The notes beneath the pieces were generated by a model. That model was given only the letters and a program-made list of their open reading frames with translations, ran no database searches and had not been told where the DNA came from. From assembly GCA_016871495.1 (NCBI GenBank), contig VHDF01000009.1, forward strand, positions 1-64,000: DNA of 64,000 nt, read 5' to 3'. How positions within the stretch are numbered: position 1 is the first letter of the stretch; each line of letters opens with the position of its first letter. Below are positions 46,796 to 56,812 of this stretch, in pieces. This DNA is from Verrucomicrobiota bacterium (GTDB lineage: Bacteria > Verrucomicrobiota > Verrucomicrobiia > Limisphaerales > VHDF01). The position numbers and the translations under genes are program-made.

Positions 46796-47656
46796 TTAAC
46801 GAGCGGCGGGCGCCGGATTGACAACGGCCCCGCCGCTTTCATTTGCCCTCGGGCCCGCATACAGAGTCATGGCGCCCCCGCGGGCAAATCCAGCCAGAAT
46901 CAAGCCCGCCTCCCGCGCCAGACTCACGGCCAGAGTGGTGGGAGCGGAGACGGCCACCACCGCGGAGATTCCGGCGGCCAGCGCTTTCTGCGCAATTTCG
47001 AAAGAGACCCTTCCGCTGACCGCCAAGGCGCAGTCCGTCAAGGGAATGCGTCCGTCCAAAAACGCGTGTCCCACCACTTTGTCCACGGCGTTGTGGCGCC
47101 CCACGTCTTCCCTCACCACCAGCAACCGCCCCTGCCGGTCGAACAGCGCGGCGGCATGCACGCCTCCGGTCTTTTTGAAGAGGGTTTGCTTCGCCGCCAT
47201 TCGCCCGGGAAGTTCGGCCAGCAAGTCCAAATCGACCCCGCGTTCCACCACCAAAGCCGCGTAGCGCCGGCGCACATTCTCGATCATTTTCGACCCGCAA
47301 AACCCGCAGCTGCTGCTCGTGAGGAAGCCTCGTCCCATGGTCTTCCAATCCAGGCGAACCTTGGCCGAAAGAAAGGCATTCACGACCACGCCTTCCACCC
47401 CCTCGGCGCGGCAGGGGGCGAGCGAAATCCAATCGCTCCGTTTGCGTAGCAACCCCTCCGCGAGCAGAAATCCCGCCACCAGTTCGGTATCGTGCCCCGG
47501 GGTCCGCATGGTGACCCCGAAAACTTTGCCTCGTATGCGGATCTCGAGCGGTTCCTCCACGGCGAGCTCCGAAGCCCAGCCGCGCTTGGAACGTTTCGAC
47601 GCCCTCCAGGCCACCCAGCGCCGGGCTGCGGCTGGCGGGGCTGACTTCATTTTCAA
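46796..47656 (-). CDS. fdhD: Formate dehydrogenase accessory sulfurtransferase FdhD
   Basis: FdhD passes sulfur from a cysteine desulfurase to the molybdenum cofactor of formate dehydrogenases. The 286-aa protein has ELAVEEPLEIRIRG, PGHDTELVAGFLLAEGLL, the essential cysteine pair in SSSCGFCGSK (usual form CGxCG), GGVHAAALFD, REDVGRHNAVDKVVG and ALAVSGRVSFEIAQKA. No formate dehydrogenase gene lies in the window, so its client must be elsewhere. The C-terminus contains a Gly-rich tail (ARGGAMTLYAG). Confidence 0.93.
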   Translation of the reverse strand: MKMKSAPPAAARRWVAWRASKRSKRGWASELAVEEPLEIRIRGKVFGVTMRTPGHDTELVAGFLLAEGLLRKRSDWISLAPCRAEGVEGVVVNAFLSAKVRLDWKTMGRGFLTSSSCGFCGSKMIENVRRRYAALVVERGVDLDLLAELPGRMAAKQTLFKKTGGVHAAALFDRQGRLLVVREDVGRHNAVDKVVGHAFLDGRIPLTDCALAVSGRVSFEIAQKALAAGISAVVAVSAPTTLAVSLAREAGLILAGFARGGAMTLYAGPRANESGGAVVNPAPAAR

Positions 47657-47732
47657 TCGTCGTGGAAAAGGCAGACTCTCCGCCGTCCGGCACGGAGGAG
47701 AGTCGCCTGTCGGATGGGGAAGAGATCCGAGA

Positions 47733-48632
47733 TTACTTCCGCCCTTTTTTGGGGCCGCGCCCTTTGAACGTCAATTCGGCCACGCCCGACTTGTCGAGTT
47801 CTCCCAGGCCCAGCTTGACCATCTTGCTGAACTGTTTGAACGTGGCTGTGGCGAGGGGCAGATCCAGTTTCTTGGCCTTGCCCAGGGACAGGGCGATGCC
47901 GGAGTCCTTTGCGGCGTGGGCTGCCGAAAAGAAGCAGGAATGTTCGCGGTTCTGCATGTCTTCGCCGTCGGTTTGGAGGACGCGCGAATTCGCGCCTGTT
48001 TCCCCGAAGACTTCACGCAGCAAAGCCAGGTCAAGCCCCAGCGCGGCTCCCAGACCCAGTCCTTCGGCAAGGCCCGCGGTGTTGATGTTCATCACCATGT
48101 TGACCAAGGCTTTCACCTCGGCAGCCTTGCCGGTCGCGCCGACATACCTCATCGATTTGCTCAGTTTCTCCAGAATCGGCTTCACCCGCGAAAACGTGGC
48201 TTCCTTGCCGCCGCACATCAGATAGAGGGTTCCCTCACGTGCTTGGGTGATGCTGGAGGCCATGCACCCTTCCAGGGAAGCGGCGCCCGCCTTGGCGGCC
48301 AGTTTCTCGACTTGAAGATGCACCTTGGGGCTGATGGTCGCGCAATTGATGAAAACCCGGCCTCGGGCACCTTTGAGCAGATGGTCCTTCTTGCCGGAGA
48401 AAATGCCCAACATGGCCTTGTCATCCGTCACCACGGTGATAATGACGTCCGAGAGTTCCGTGATCCGGGCGAGTGTCGCGCAAGCCTCCGCCCCGATCTC
48501 TTTCCCCAAATCCTCCGCCGCTTGTTTCCGGACATCAAAGACCGCGGTGACCGCGTATCCGCAATCCTTCAGGCGCCGCGCCATGTTGGCGCCCATGCGG
48601 CCCACCCCGACAAATCCAATGCGTTCTGACAT
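47733..48632 (-). CDS. NAD(P)-dependent beta-hydroxyacid dehydrogenase (3-hydroxyisobutyrate / tartronate-semialdehyde type)
   Basis: The 299-aa product has the Rossmann start RIGFVGVGRMGANMARRL and DVIITVVTDDKAM. The substrate loop EGCMASSITQAREGTL replaces the more usual DAPVSGG. The catalytic lysine lies in EVKALVNMVMNIN, followed by an all-helical C-terminal domain and a basic tail GPKKGRK. The family reduces or oxidises short 3-hydroxy acids; which one cannot be told. The altered substrate loop makes a divergent specificity likely. It is co-oriented with fdhD but 76 bp apart. Confidence 0.85.
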   Translation of the reverse strand: MSERIGFVGVGRMGANMARRLKDCGYAVTAVFDVRKQAAEDLGKEIGAEACATLARITELSDVIITVVTDDKAMLGIFSGKKDHLLKGARGRVFINCATISPKVHLQVEKLAAKAGAASLEGCMASSITQAREGTLYLMCGGKEATFSRVKPILEKLSKSMRYVGATGKAAEVKALVNMVMNINTAGLAEGLGLGAALGLDLALLREVFGETGANSRVLQTDGEDMQNREHSCFFSAAHAAKDSGIALSLGKAKKLDLPLATATFKQFSKMVKLGLGELDKSGVAELTFKGRGPKKGRK

Positions 48633-48970
48633 AGAAGTTCCTCCGATCGAATCGATGTTAAGCCATGCTGTTTGAGTTCAACCACCGGCCCGGCTTCGTC
48701 GGACGTTCCCCACCTGCGAGCGCCGAACTTCACGCCGCAAAGGCAGGAGAGGCGCCTGAGAGGCCGCCGGTGAACACGTTCACTCTATGGCCCGTCCCTC
48801 ACTTCAATCACGACTTTTCTCGTGGACGGAAGTGAAAACTGACTCTTGTTGAAATGTCCAACTGGCATTAGACTTCTAACTGCGAACCGGGCTGCGGATT
48901 GAGCGCGCTGTGCATCGTTCATTCTGAGCGGCTTGGGCCGAACTCGAGATCCATTGAATTCCGATTGAGA
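48633..48970. other. Divergent intergenic region
   Basis: About 340 bp lies between the dehydrogenase (minus) and the lipoprotein-resB-ccsA operon (plus). Promoters for both should be here. I see no convincing sigma-70 pair, hairpin terminator or repeat. Confidence 0.4.
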
Positions 48971-50068
48971 ATGATTGAAATTTTGAAGCCTGGCGGCAGG
49001 ACACCTCATCGACGCACCGTCGTGCCGGGGTTTCTTGCGGCATGTCTGGCCGCGGCGGCCTCGGGCTGCGGCCGCAACGACATTCAGGTCTATTCCATCC
49101 CCAAGGAAAAAGAGCCGGAGCGACGGTCCGCCTCCCGGGAATCGACGGGTCCGGCCGAAATTCCATCGTGGAAGAAACCGGCCCATTGGGAGGAACGCGG
49201 CCCCATGCGCATGAGCTTGGCTTCCTTCAATATTCTCGCGGCGTCGGGCGGTGGGGCTGAAGTGGCGATCATGCCATTTCCACATGGCAACGCCTCGGAG
49301 CTCGATTTTCTCAACATTTGGCGCAGCCAGCTGGGATTGAAGCTGCTGGATGCTTCCTCGGTCACTGGGATTGCCCAAGGCGCGAGGATGGCCGGAGAGC
49401 CCGCTCAGATTTACGATGTCACCGCTCGATTGGCGGAGACGGACGCGGAACCTGCCGAGCGTGTCTTTGTCGCGGTGCAAGCGCGCCGGAGAACGCTCTG
49501 GTTGATCAAGCTCCAAGGCTCGCCCGCCGTCGTGGGATCCGAGCTTGGCACGTTCCAAACCTTTCTTTCAGGCATCGAATTCAAACCCGCCGATCCGGGG
49601 TCCAGCTCCCGAACGACGGCGCAGGATGAGCCTCTCAAATTGCCTGATTGGAAACTTCCGGCCTCCTGGCAGCCGCAGGCGCCGCCGAACATGCTCCTGG
49701 CCAAATTTACCGCCACCGGAGCGAACGCCGCCTCGACCGAGATCACCGTCAGCGCTTTCCCGGGTGCCGCGGGGGGGCTCCTGATGAATGTGAACCGGTG
49801 GCGCGGCCAGATCTCCCTGAACCCTTTGTCCAACGAGGAGCTGGCCAAGCTCGCCCAAACCCTGGAATTGTCGGGCCTTGTGGCGACGGTGGTGGATATG
49901 TCTGGCACCGATTCCAAGTCTCAAAAACCGGCGCGTGTCATCGGAGCCGTGATTCCTCAAGGCGGCCGGACCTGGTTTTTCAAGATGATGGGGGATGTTC
50001 AAGCTTCCGAGGAACAAAAACCCGAGTTTTTCAAATTCATTCAATCCCTGCGTTTTCCCGATGCTTGA
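48971..50068 (+). CDS. Lipoprotein with an internally duplicated domain, upstream of resB-ccsA
   Basis: The 365-aa product has a lipoprotein signal ending in the lipobox AAAASGC (Cys near residue 33). Two copies of one domain follow. The first begins IPSWKKPAHWEERGPMRMSLASF; the second begins LPDWKLPASWQPQAPPNMLLAKF. Each continues with a FPxGxxxxxxxNxWRxQ segment and a helix, so the gene arose by tandem duplication. It overlaps resB by 8 nt, suggesting a role near cytochrome c maturation or heme handling. The role is inference; I do not know a named family. Confidence 0.75.
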   Translation: MIEILKPGGRTPHRRTVVPGFLAACLAAAASGCGRNDIQVYSIPKEKEPERRSASRESTGPAEIPSWKKPAHWEERGPMRMSLASFNILAASGGGAEVAIMPFPHGNASELDFLNIWRSQLGLKLLDASSVTGIAQGARMAGEPAQIYDVTARLAETDAEPAERVFVAVQARRRTLWLIKLQGSPAVVGSELGTFQTFLSGIEFKPADPGSSSRTTAQDEPLKLPDWKLPASWQPQAPPNMLLAKFTATGANAASTEITVSAFPGAAGGLLMNVNRWRGQISLNPLSNEELAKLAQTLELSGLVATVVDMSGTDSKSQKPARVIGAVIPQGGRTWFFKMMGDVQASEEQKPEFFKFIQSLRFPDA

Positions 50069-51221
50069 ACGTCCCTTCCAGTTTTTTTCCTCGCTTCGAT
50101 TGACCGTGGTGTTGCTGGCGATCGCCACGGTGCTGGTCTTTGTCGGAACCCTGGCCCAGGTCGAAGAAGGACTCTACCTCGCTCAGAACCGTTACTTCAA
50201 AAGTTTCCTCATCTTTTGGACACCGGGAAACAGCTCGATCCAGATTCCCATCCTTCCGGGCGGTTACACGGTGGGAACGTTGCTCCTCATCAACCTGGTG
50301 GCGGCCCATGTGAAGCGATTCGAGTTCACACGCAAGAAGGCCGGCATTTTTCTCACGCACATCGGCATCGTGCTCCTGCTGGTTGGGCAGCTCGCCACGG
50401 ACATGCTCTCCACGGAAAGCGCGCTCCGATTCAACGAGGGCGAAACCAAGAATTATTCCGAGGATTTCCACGCCAATGAACTGGTGATCATCGACACTTC
50501 GGATGCGGACAAGGACCACGTGATGTCCATCCCGGATGGACGTCTCCGACCCGGCGCCGAGATTCGCCACGAACGGTTGCCCTTCACCCTTCAGGTGCTG
50601 GAATTCTGGCCGAACTCCGACCTCTTTTCACAGAGCACGAACGGCACGTTGGAGGTTCGGGCTTCCCAGGGTGTGGGAGTGGGATTGCACCTGCTCCCCC
50701 GGCCCATCACCACCAAGATGGATGAGCGCAACTTGCCGAGTGCGCTCGTGAGGATCACCGCCGGGGGACAGGATCTTGGGACGTGGCTGGTTTCGAGCAT
50801 GCTGAGCAGAAAGCAAGTCCTGACGCACGGGAGCAAGACCTACTCGCTGGCTCTGCGCTTCAAGCGCCATTACACGCCTTATTCGATGACCCTCCTGGAC
50901 GCGGACAACGAGTATTACGTTGGCACCAAGAAGCCGAAGCATTTCTCCAGCCGGGTCCGGATCGAACACACCGAATCGAAGGAGAATCGCGAGTCCTTGA
51001 TCTACATGAACAATCCCCTGCGCTATCAAGGATTGACCTATTACCAATTTCAGATGGGAACGGGCGAGGGAGGCCTGGGGCAGAGTTCGACGCTGCAAGT
51101 CGTCCGCAACCCGAGTTGGCTCACGCCTTATTTGGGATGTGTCATCGTCGCCGCGGGATTGACGCTGCAATTCATGATTCATCTTGTCGGATTCGCCACG
51201 CGCCGGAAGGAAGCCGCATGA
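50061..51221 (+). CDS. resB: Cytochrome c biogenesis protein ResB
   Basis: ResB (Ccs1) works with CcsA in system II cytochrome c maturation, holding apocytochrome or heme at the outer face of the membrane. The 386-aa product has an N-terminal helix (SLRLTVVLLAIATVLVFVGTLAQVEEG), two more helices at about 70-120, a large periplasmic domain and a C-terminal helix. NNPLRYQGLTYYQFQM is characteristic of the family. ATG 50061 overlaps the lipoprotein stop by 8 nt, and the gene ends in an ATGA overlap with ccsA. Confidence 0.88.
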   Translation: MLERPFQFFSSLRLTVVLLAIATVLVFVGTLAQVEEGLYLAQNRYFKSFLIFWTPGNSSIQIPILPGGYTVGTLLLINLVAAHVKRFEFTRKKAGIFLTHIGIVLLLVGQLATDMLSTESALRFNEGETKNYSEDFHANELVIIDTSDADKDHVMSIPDGRLRPGAEIRHERLPFTLQVLEFWPNSDLFSQSTNGTLEVRASQGVGVGLHLLPRPITTKMDERNLPSALVRITAGGQDLGTWLVSSMLSRKQVLTHGSKTYSLALRFKRHYTPYSMTLLDADNEYYVGTKKPKHFSSRVRIEHTESKENRESLIYMNNPLRYQGLTYYQFQMGTGEGGLGQSSTLQVVRNPSWLTPYLGCVIVAAGLTLQFMIHLVGFATRRKEAA

Positions 51222-53230
51222 AAAAGAAACTGCCTTGGATTCTGCTTTTCCTCTTCGTCCTGGAGGCGGCCCTCGCCCTCCGTCCCCGGAAGGAAAGGGA
51301 ATATCACACCATCGCTTTTGGACGCCTGCCCGTGCTGCTGGATGGGCGCATTCAGCCGTTGGACTCGGTGGCGCGGAACGCGTTGCTGCAAATCCGCGGC
51401 AATCAGGCTGTGCCCCTCGAGGGCAACGGAGGCGGAGGCAAGGTTTGGGGGGAATGGAGCGCGATCAAAGATCAACGGCCCCTGGAAGAGCGCAAGTGGT
51501 GGCAGTTCCACAAGCATCCCAAGAAGCTCAAGCCCTCGGATTGGATTGCGGAATTGATGTTCAAGCCGGAGCAGGCGGATGAACGCTACGTCTTCCTGAT
51601 TCATCACCCGGAATTGCTGGGGGAATTGAAGCTGGACGGCAAAGGGGTTGAGCACAGCGGCCTGCGCTACTTCACCTTTAGCGAGATTCGCCCTGTGCTG
51701 CCCACCATCGGAGGCCATGCCAAGCAACTGCATGAGTCCGGAAAAAACGCCTCCTTGCAGACGCCGCTTGAAAGGCAGGTCCTCAAGCTCTTCAACGCGG
51801 TCACGATTTATCAACGCCTGCGCCGTAACATCCGGCCCGACACCTCCTCGAACTGGAGCGCTGAAATCGCCGAATTCCAGAAGAAGATCGCCCCCGGGCT
51901 TGCGGCCTGGAGAGCCCGCGAAGCCGGCCGGGCCTACGAGACCAACGTGTTCGAGGACTTTACGCGGGCCCTCGAACCGATCGACGAAATGGCGAATTTA
52001 TCGTATGCCTTGGTGATTCCCCCGGCGAAGCCTGAAACGGACCGCAAAGGCTGGGTGAATCTGGGCGCTTCCTTGCTCGATTCCATCCGTGCAGGAGAAC
52101 TCCATCCCGCCGTCCCGTATTTTGCCGCCATGGCGGATGGTTACCGCCAGGGGAAGGCGGAAGACTTCAACAAAGCGGTGGCTGACTACCGCCTTTGGTT
52201 GGGGTCGCGCCTGGGGATGGAAGTGGACAAGGCGTCCAAGGAATATTTCTTCAACACGCTGCAGCCCTTTTACCGGGCGATGCTGATTTACCTGACGGCA
52301 TTCCTGCTCGGGTGCGCGCATTGGTTTAATCTGTCCGAATGGCTGCGCAAGTCGGCGGTGTATTTGATCGGGTTTGCGTGGATCATCCATACCGTCGGAT
52401 TGATTTTCCGCATGGTGCTGGAGGGGCGTCCCCCGGTGACGAACCTGTATTCTTCAGCCATTTTCATCGGCTGGGGCACGGTGATTCTGGGTTTGCTGCT
52501 GGAACGAATCTATCTTGGCGGGATCGGCGCCGTGGTGGCGGCCATTACGGGGTTTGTGACCCAAATTATTGCGCACAATCTCGCGTTGGGGGGCGACACC
52601 ATGGTGATGTTGGAAGCGGTTCTCGACACCAATTTCTGGCTCGCGACGCACGTGGTGATTATCACGCTGGGGTATTCCGCCACGTTCGTCGCCGGATTTC
52701 TGGCGATGATTTACATCCTGCGCGGGGTGTTTACCCGGGGGTTGACCGGAGAAACCGGCAAGGCCTTGAGCCGCATGGTTTATGGCATCACGTGTTTTGC
52801 CACCCTCTTCAGTTTCACCGGAACGGTGCTGGGCGGCATTTGGGCGGATCAATCCTGGGGGCGTTTTTGGGGCTGGGACCCCAAGGAGAACGGAGCCCTG
52901 ATGATTGTGTTGTGGTGCGCCATCATCCTCCATGCCCGATGGGGAGGCTTGGTGCGCGATCGCGGCATCATGAATCTCGCCGTGTTCGGCAACATCGTCA
53001 CCAGCTTCTCCTGGTTCGGAGTCAACATGCTGGGCGTCGGGCTGCATTCCTACGGTTTCATGGACGCCGCCTTCAAGTGGCTCTCCGTTTTCATCGCCAG
53101 CCAGCTCGTGATCATCGGATTCGGGCTGATTCCCATGAGGCACTGGATGAGCTTCCAGGACCGCGTGCCCCCGGGTTCGAACCCGGGCGGGGCTGAGCCA
53201 GCACCGCGTCCCGTGGGCGCGGCGGCTTGA
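51218..53230 (+). CDS. ccsA: Cytochrome c biogenesis protein CcsA (heme lyase) with large periplasmic N-terminal domain
   Basis: CcsA delivers heme to periplasmic CxxCH apocytochromes. The 670-aa product is far longer than plain CcsA (about 320 aa). An N-terminal helix is followed by about 330 extracytoplasmic residues, then about eight transmembrane helices. The heme-handling WWD loop is present (WGRFWGWDPKENGALM), with flanking conserved His residues. The extension contains HTIAFGRLPVLLDGRIQPLDSVARN, a segment found in long CcsA proteins of Bacteroidetes and Verrucomicrobia. It likely serves the CxxCH proteins at 42722 and 18212. It converges on lptB with a 3-bp gap. Confidence 0.9.
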   Translation: MKKKLPWILLFLFVLEAALALRPRKEREYHTIAFGRLPVLLDGRIQPLDSVARNALLQIRGNQAVPLEGNGGGGKVWGEWSAIKDQRPLEERKWWQFHKHPKKLKPSDWIAELMFKPEQADERYVFLIHHPELLGELKLDGKGVEHSGLRYFTFSEIRPVLPTIGGHAKQLHESGKNASLQTPLERQVLKLFNAVTIYQRLRRNIRPDTSSNWSAEIAEFQKKIAPGLAAWRAREAGRAYETNVFEDFTRALEPIDEMANLSYALVIPPAKPETDRKGWVNLGASLLDSIRAGELHPAVPYFAAMADGYRQGKAEDFNKAVADYRLWLGSRLGMEVDKASKEYFFNTLQPFYRAMLIYLTAFLLGCAHWFNLSEWLRKSAVYLIGFAWIIHTVGLIFRMVLEGRPPVTNLYSSAIFIGWGTVILGLLLERIYLGGIGAVVAAITGFVTQIIAHNLALGGDTMVMLEAVLDTNFWLATHVVIITLGYSATFVAGFLAMIYILRGVFTRGLTGETGKALSRMVYGITCFATLFSFTGTVLGGIWADQSWGRFWGWDPKENGALMIVLWCAIILHARWGGLVRDRGIMNLAVFGNIVTSFSWFGVNMLGVGLHSYGFMDAAFKWLSVFIASQLVIIGFGLIPMRHWMSFQDRVPPGSNPGGAEPAPRPVGAAA

Positions 53231-53233
53231 ACC

Positions 53234-53956
53234 TTACATGCTGAACTCCGGACCGAGATAGATCTCCCGAGCTCTCGCATCGTTCACCAGGAAATCCGCG
53301 GTTCCCTCGCACAATACTTGCCCGCGATGGATGACGTAGGCCCGGTCCACCAGCTTGAGGGTTTCCCGCACGTTGTGGTCGGTGATCAGAATGCCCAGCC
53401 CGCGTTCCTTCAAACGGCGCAGGATCTTTTGAACCTCGAAGACCGCGATCGGATCGATGCCGCTGAAAGGTTCGTCCAAGAGCAGCAGCTTCGGACTGGT
53501 CACCAGGGCGCGAGTGATTTCGAGACGCCGCTTTTCACCACCGCTGAGCATGTAAGCTTTGCTGCGGGCCACACGCGTGAGGTCGAGTTCGTCCAGGAGA
53601 TGCTTCAACCGCACCCGGCGCTCGCGTCCGTCGATCGCGCACGTCTCCAGGATCGCCAGCAGATTCTCCTCCACCGTCAGCTTGCGAAACACGGAAGGTT
53701 CTTGAGTGAGATAACCGATGCCCAGGCGCGCCCGCCGATGCATCGGTAATCCGGTAATGGGTTTCTCCTCGAAACAAACCTTGCCTTCCTCTGGACGGAC
53801 CAATCCCACCACGATGTTGAAGGTGGTGGTCTTGCCGGCGCCGTTGGGGCCAAGCAGCCCCACGATCTCGCCCGCAGCCACCTGGATGGAAACCCCATCC
53901 ACCACACGGCGGCCTTTGTACGATTTGACGAGCTGTTCGGTGCTGAGAAGAGGCAT
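53234..53956 (-). CDS. lptB: LPS export ABC transporter ATP-binding protein LptB
   Basis: LptB is the ATPase that drives lipopolysaccharide extraction from the inner membrane with LptFG. The 240-aa product has Walker A GPNGAGKTT, Q-loop QEPSVF, signature LSGGEKRRLEI, Walker B LLLLDEPFSGIDP and switch TDHNVRETL, the last being typical of LptB. ATG 53956 lies 12 nt after the upstream stop; a TTG at 53968 is possible. It is last in kdsA - lptCA - lptB. LptF and LptG are not in the window. Confidence 0.93.
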   Translation of the reverse strand: MPLLSTEQLVKSYKGRRVVDGVSIQVAAGEIVGLLGPNGAGKTTTFNIVVGLVRPEEGKVCFEEKPITGLPMHRRARLGIGYLTQEPSVFRKLTVEENLLAILETCAIDGRERRVRLKHLLDELDLTRVARSKAYMLSGGEKRRLEITRALVTSPKLLLLDEPFSGIDPIAVFEVQKILRRLKERGLGILITDHNVRETLKLVDRAYVIHRGQVLCEGTADFLVNDARAREIYLGPEFSM

Positions 53957-53968
53957 GGCGATGTCCAA

Positions 53969-55852
53969 TCAAGGAGAGGGTGCGCCCCTGGTTTTCTTCA
54001 ATGAATCGCCACGGCCGGAAACCACATAGTCCTTCAGCCGGAACTTGCGAGTATCCATGTTCCAGTGCACCGGCTCACCGCTTTCGACCCACAAGCCGGA
54101 TTCGGTGGTGAAACGCGGATTGCCTTCAAGCAAGGCCAGTTGATTCGTCGGAGTCAGTGTCAGGCGTTCCCCTTCTCCACGCAGGAACCGCTGGCTGCGC
54201 GACGATAAGAACTTCACCCCGCCCTCCGCCACAAGCCGGTCCAGTCGATTCGTCACCGCGGACATTTCCGCCACCACACTCAGAGCTTCCATGCGATCTT
54301 GATTCTGGCGAATCACCACATTTCCATCGGCCGCAATCCGACGGGCTCTCTTGCCTTCCTCGTCGAGCACGACATTCAGATTCTGGGCGTCGAGAGTGCC
54401 GGCCGGAGTCTTCACCTTGACGGGGCCGGAGAAGGTGACGCGGCCTTCCCGCATCATCATGCCGCTGGACTGAATCTCGGCCTCGGCGGCCTCGAGGGGA
54501 ATGGAGGGAGGAACAGGCTTGGCTTGGAACCCTGACAAGTCCGGAATGAGTCCGCTGGCCAAGACCATCTGCCCGGGCAGAACGAGGGTCGAACCTCCTG
54601 CCACCACGACGTCCGGAGAAGGGGATGTGACCTTGAGGCGCACCTGCCCGCCCTTGCCGCGGTACTCGCGCATTTGCCATTCGGCGCCACCGGCGAGCGT
54701 GAGCCAGCCGCCGGATTCCTCGAACTCCGCCTTGGCGCCTCGCAATTGACCTCGGGATTGGAGATCGATCAAATCGATTTCAACGGAGTCTTCGGCCACG
54801 ATGCGCTCCAGCCGGTTCGTCCCGGTTCCTTGAAACACTTGCAGACGCCCCGCGCGCAACGTCCATTGATTCTCGCTGCGGGCATTGACGCGCCCTTGGA
54901 AATCGGCGCGAGCATCGCGAAACGTGTAACGCTCAGAATCGATCTCCACCCAGTTGGTTTTCCCGGGGTTTGATCCCACGGGAAGCGGCATGCGCAATCG
55001 GGCCTGGCCCTGGGCTTCAAAAATGATCGGGGTGGCGGCCGCGGTGGGAGCCTGTCTTTTCCGAGACGAGGTGATCAGCAGTTGATCGGCCCCGCCTTCC
55101 AACCCTCGCGCCTTGAATTGGGCTCCGCCGCGAAGATCCAGGCGGTCGTTCCCTTCGCTGGACTTGTCCGCGATAAACAAAGCCTGGCGGCCGGAAGCCT
55201 CGTAATGTTCCGCGCCTTCGGTCAGCGCGAGCCGAACATCGTCTTCAGCCTCGATGCGCTCGAAACCGCCACCTTCAACGCCCAGCGTCGCCGTGAGGCG
55301 TTCGCAGGAAAGACGTATTCTCCCCGATTGCTCCGCATTCACGCTGCCCATAAAGATGGCGATGCTGAGACGGGAATCGTATTCGAGCCGGTCGGCTTGA
55401 ACCTTGATGGGCATCTCCGCATCGTCCCGCCCCGCCGGAGGGCGCAAAACCGCCTCAACCCGATTCGAAAGCACCAACTGACCGGACTTCTGCCGCCATT
55501 CGAATCCCACTCCTTCCAGCTCCAGTTTGCCGTCCGCCTGGGTGACCTTCAAATGGCCCGGCGAGGAAGCGGAATGGTCGGCCTGCCGGAAGAAGCATTC
55601 CTCGGCTACGGCGGTCATTTCGGGTTGGCGCTGGGCGCGAAAGGTTTTCAACTGAAACTTCGTGATGAGGAATCTTCCGTCTTTGAGCGGTCGAAACCCT
55701 TCCCCTTCGAACTGGGTGCGGAGTTCCCCCTTCTCGTCAAAAACAGGCGCCTTGAAGCCTCCACTGACCCTGCCGGAGCCAGCCGGAGCGGGACTGGCCG
55801 CCTGGAGTCCGATGCCAGCCAAGGCAAGCACCATGGTCATGGTCCATTTCAT
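53969..55852 (-). CDS. LPS transport periplasmic protein, LptC/LptA (OstA-like) fusion
   Basis: The 627-aa product has a signal or anchor segment (about 1-20, [18 protein letters not shown]). An LptC-like segment and several OstA/LptA beta-jellyroll repeats follow, visible as recurring [54 protein letters not shown] and [12 protein letters not shown]. It probably forms the periplasmic bridge that carries LPS. It is much longer than E. coli LptA (185 aa) and may replace both LptC and LptA. ATG 55852 overlaps the kdsA stop (ATGA), and lptB follows, which fits an export operon. Confidence 0.8.
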   Translation of the reverse strand: MKWTMTMVLALAGIGLQAASPAPAGSGRVSGGFKAPVFDEKGELRTQFEGEGFRPLKDGRFLITKFQLKTFRAQRQPEMTAVAEECFFRQADHSASSPGHLKVTQADGKLELEGVGFEWRQKSGQLVLSNRVEAVLRPPAGRDDAEMPIKVQADRLEYDSRLSIAIFMGSVNAEQSGRIRLSCERLTATLGVEGGGFERIEAEDDVRLALTEGAEHYEASGRQALFIADKSSEGNDRLDLRGGAQFKARGLEGGADQLLITSSRKRQAPTAAATPIIFEAQGQARLRMPLPVGSNPGKTNWVEIDSERYTFRDARADFQGRVNARSENQWTLRAGRLQVFQGTGTNRLERIVAEDSVEIDLIDLQSRGQLRGAKAEFEESGGWLTLAGGAEWQMREYRGKGGQVRLKVTSPSPDVVVAGGSTLVLPGQMVLASGLIPDLSGFQAKPVPPSIPLEAAEAEIQSSGMMMREGRVTFSGPVKVKTPAGTLDAQNLNVVLDEEGKRARRIAADGNVVIRQNQDRMEALSVVAEMSAVTNRLDRLVAEGGVKFLSSRSQRFLRGEGERLTLTPTNQLALLEGNPRFTTESGLWVESGEPVHWNMDTRKFRLKDYVVSGRGDSLKKTRGAPSP

Positions 55853-56667
55853 CGAGCCGCCTCCTGAATTCTCAGCCATCGTTCCAGCAGCTTGGGAACC
55901 TCGCGCAGGGAAATCATGTTGGCGCCATCGCTGGGAGCCCGATCGGGATTCGGATGCGTCTCGAGGAACACTCCGTTTGCGCCGGCCGCCACCGCGCCGG
56001 CCGCCAGGGTCGGCACAAACTCCCGCTGGCCTCCCGAGCAACCGTCACCGGCCCCCGGCAACTGCACAGAATGTGTGGCGTCGAACACAACTGGATAACC
56101 CAAAGCTTTCAGTTGCGGGATGGAACGAAGATCCACGACGAGGTTGTGATAGCCGAACGTGGTGCCCCTTTCGGTCAGCAACAAGGCCCCGGCTCCCGCC
56201 TGCTTCAATTTGTCCACAACTCCTCGCATCTCCCGCGGAGCCATGAATTGGCCCTTTTTCACATTGACCACCCTCCCGGTGGCGGCGCAGGCCAGCAAAA
56301 GGTCGGTCTGGCGGCAAAGAAAGGCGGGCACTTGCAAAACATCCACGACTTCCCCGGCCAGAGCGGCTTGCGTTTCGTCGTGGACATCGGTGAGCAGCGG
56401 CACTCCGAGGATGGATCGGACACGGTCCAAGATCTCCAAACCTCGCTCGAGCCCTGGACCACGGTAGGATTTCGAGGAGGATCGGTTGGCCTTGTCGTAG
56501 CTCGCCTTGAACACGAAGACGACGCCGAGGCGCTCGCAGAGGTCGCGCAAACGTTCGGCGACGCGCAGACAAAGCGCTTCGTTCTCGATCACGCAGGGGC
56601 CCGCGATGAGAAAGAGACGTCCTTCCTTTCGCAGTGACCGCCACAATTGGGATCCATCGGCGCGCAC
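55849..56667 (-). CDS. kdsA: 3-deoxy-D-manno-octulosonate 8-phosphate synthase KdsA
   Basis: KdsA condenses PEP with arabinose-5-phosphate to KDO-8-P for the LPS core. The protein has [66 protein letters not shown] and [14 protein letters not shown]. The Cys in AGPC (C25 from this start) marks the metal-dependent class seen in Aquifex. GTG 56667 gives 272 aa, matching the family. An ATG at 56784 would add 39 residues coded by repeat-like sequence similar to 22374-22410, so it was rejected. AAGGAG lies just before the GTG with short spacing. Confidence 0.9.
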   Translation of the reverse strand: MRADGSQLWRSLRKEGRLFLIAGPCVIENEALCLRVAERLRDLCERLGVVFVFKASYDKANRSSSKSYRGPGLERGLEILDRVRSILGVPLLTDVHDETQAALAGEVVDVLQVPAFLCRQTDLLLACAATGRVVNVKKGQFMAPREMRGVVDKLKQAGAGALLLTERGTTFGYHNLVVDLRSIPQLKALGYPVVFDATHSVQLPGAGDGCSGGQREFVPTLAAGAVAAGANGVFLETHPNPDRAPSDGANMISLREVPKLLERWLRIQEAAR

Positions 56668-56812
56668 GGACTCCTTGTAACAACCGCCGCGGGGTTTTGT
56701 CGATGGCGGGGACGACGTTTCGCGCCCGGACCCGTTCGTGGCCCGCAGGGTCCCTTGCATCCACAGGTGGTCGGTGATGCGCACGGCCGCGCCGGGGCGC
56801 GGCGTTCACGTT

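Noticed and set aside
53170-53187. Perfect 18-bp palindrome CCCGGGTTCGAACCCGGG, which looks like a tRNA T-arm
   Set aside because: It lies within the 3' end of ccsA and no acceptor, D- or anticodon stem surrounds it, so it is not a tRNA.
56668-56784. Longer KdsA start at 56784
   Set aside because: The added 39 residues are coded by sequence resembling 22374-22410 (repeat-derived), and the GTG at 56667 gives the normal family length.
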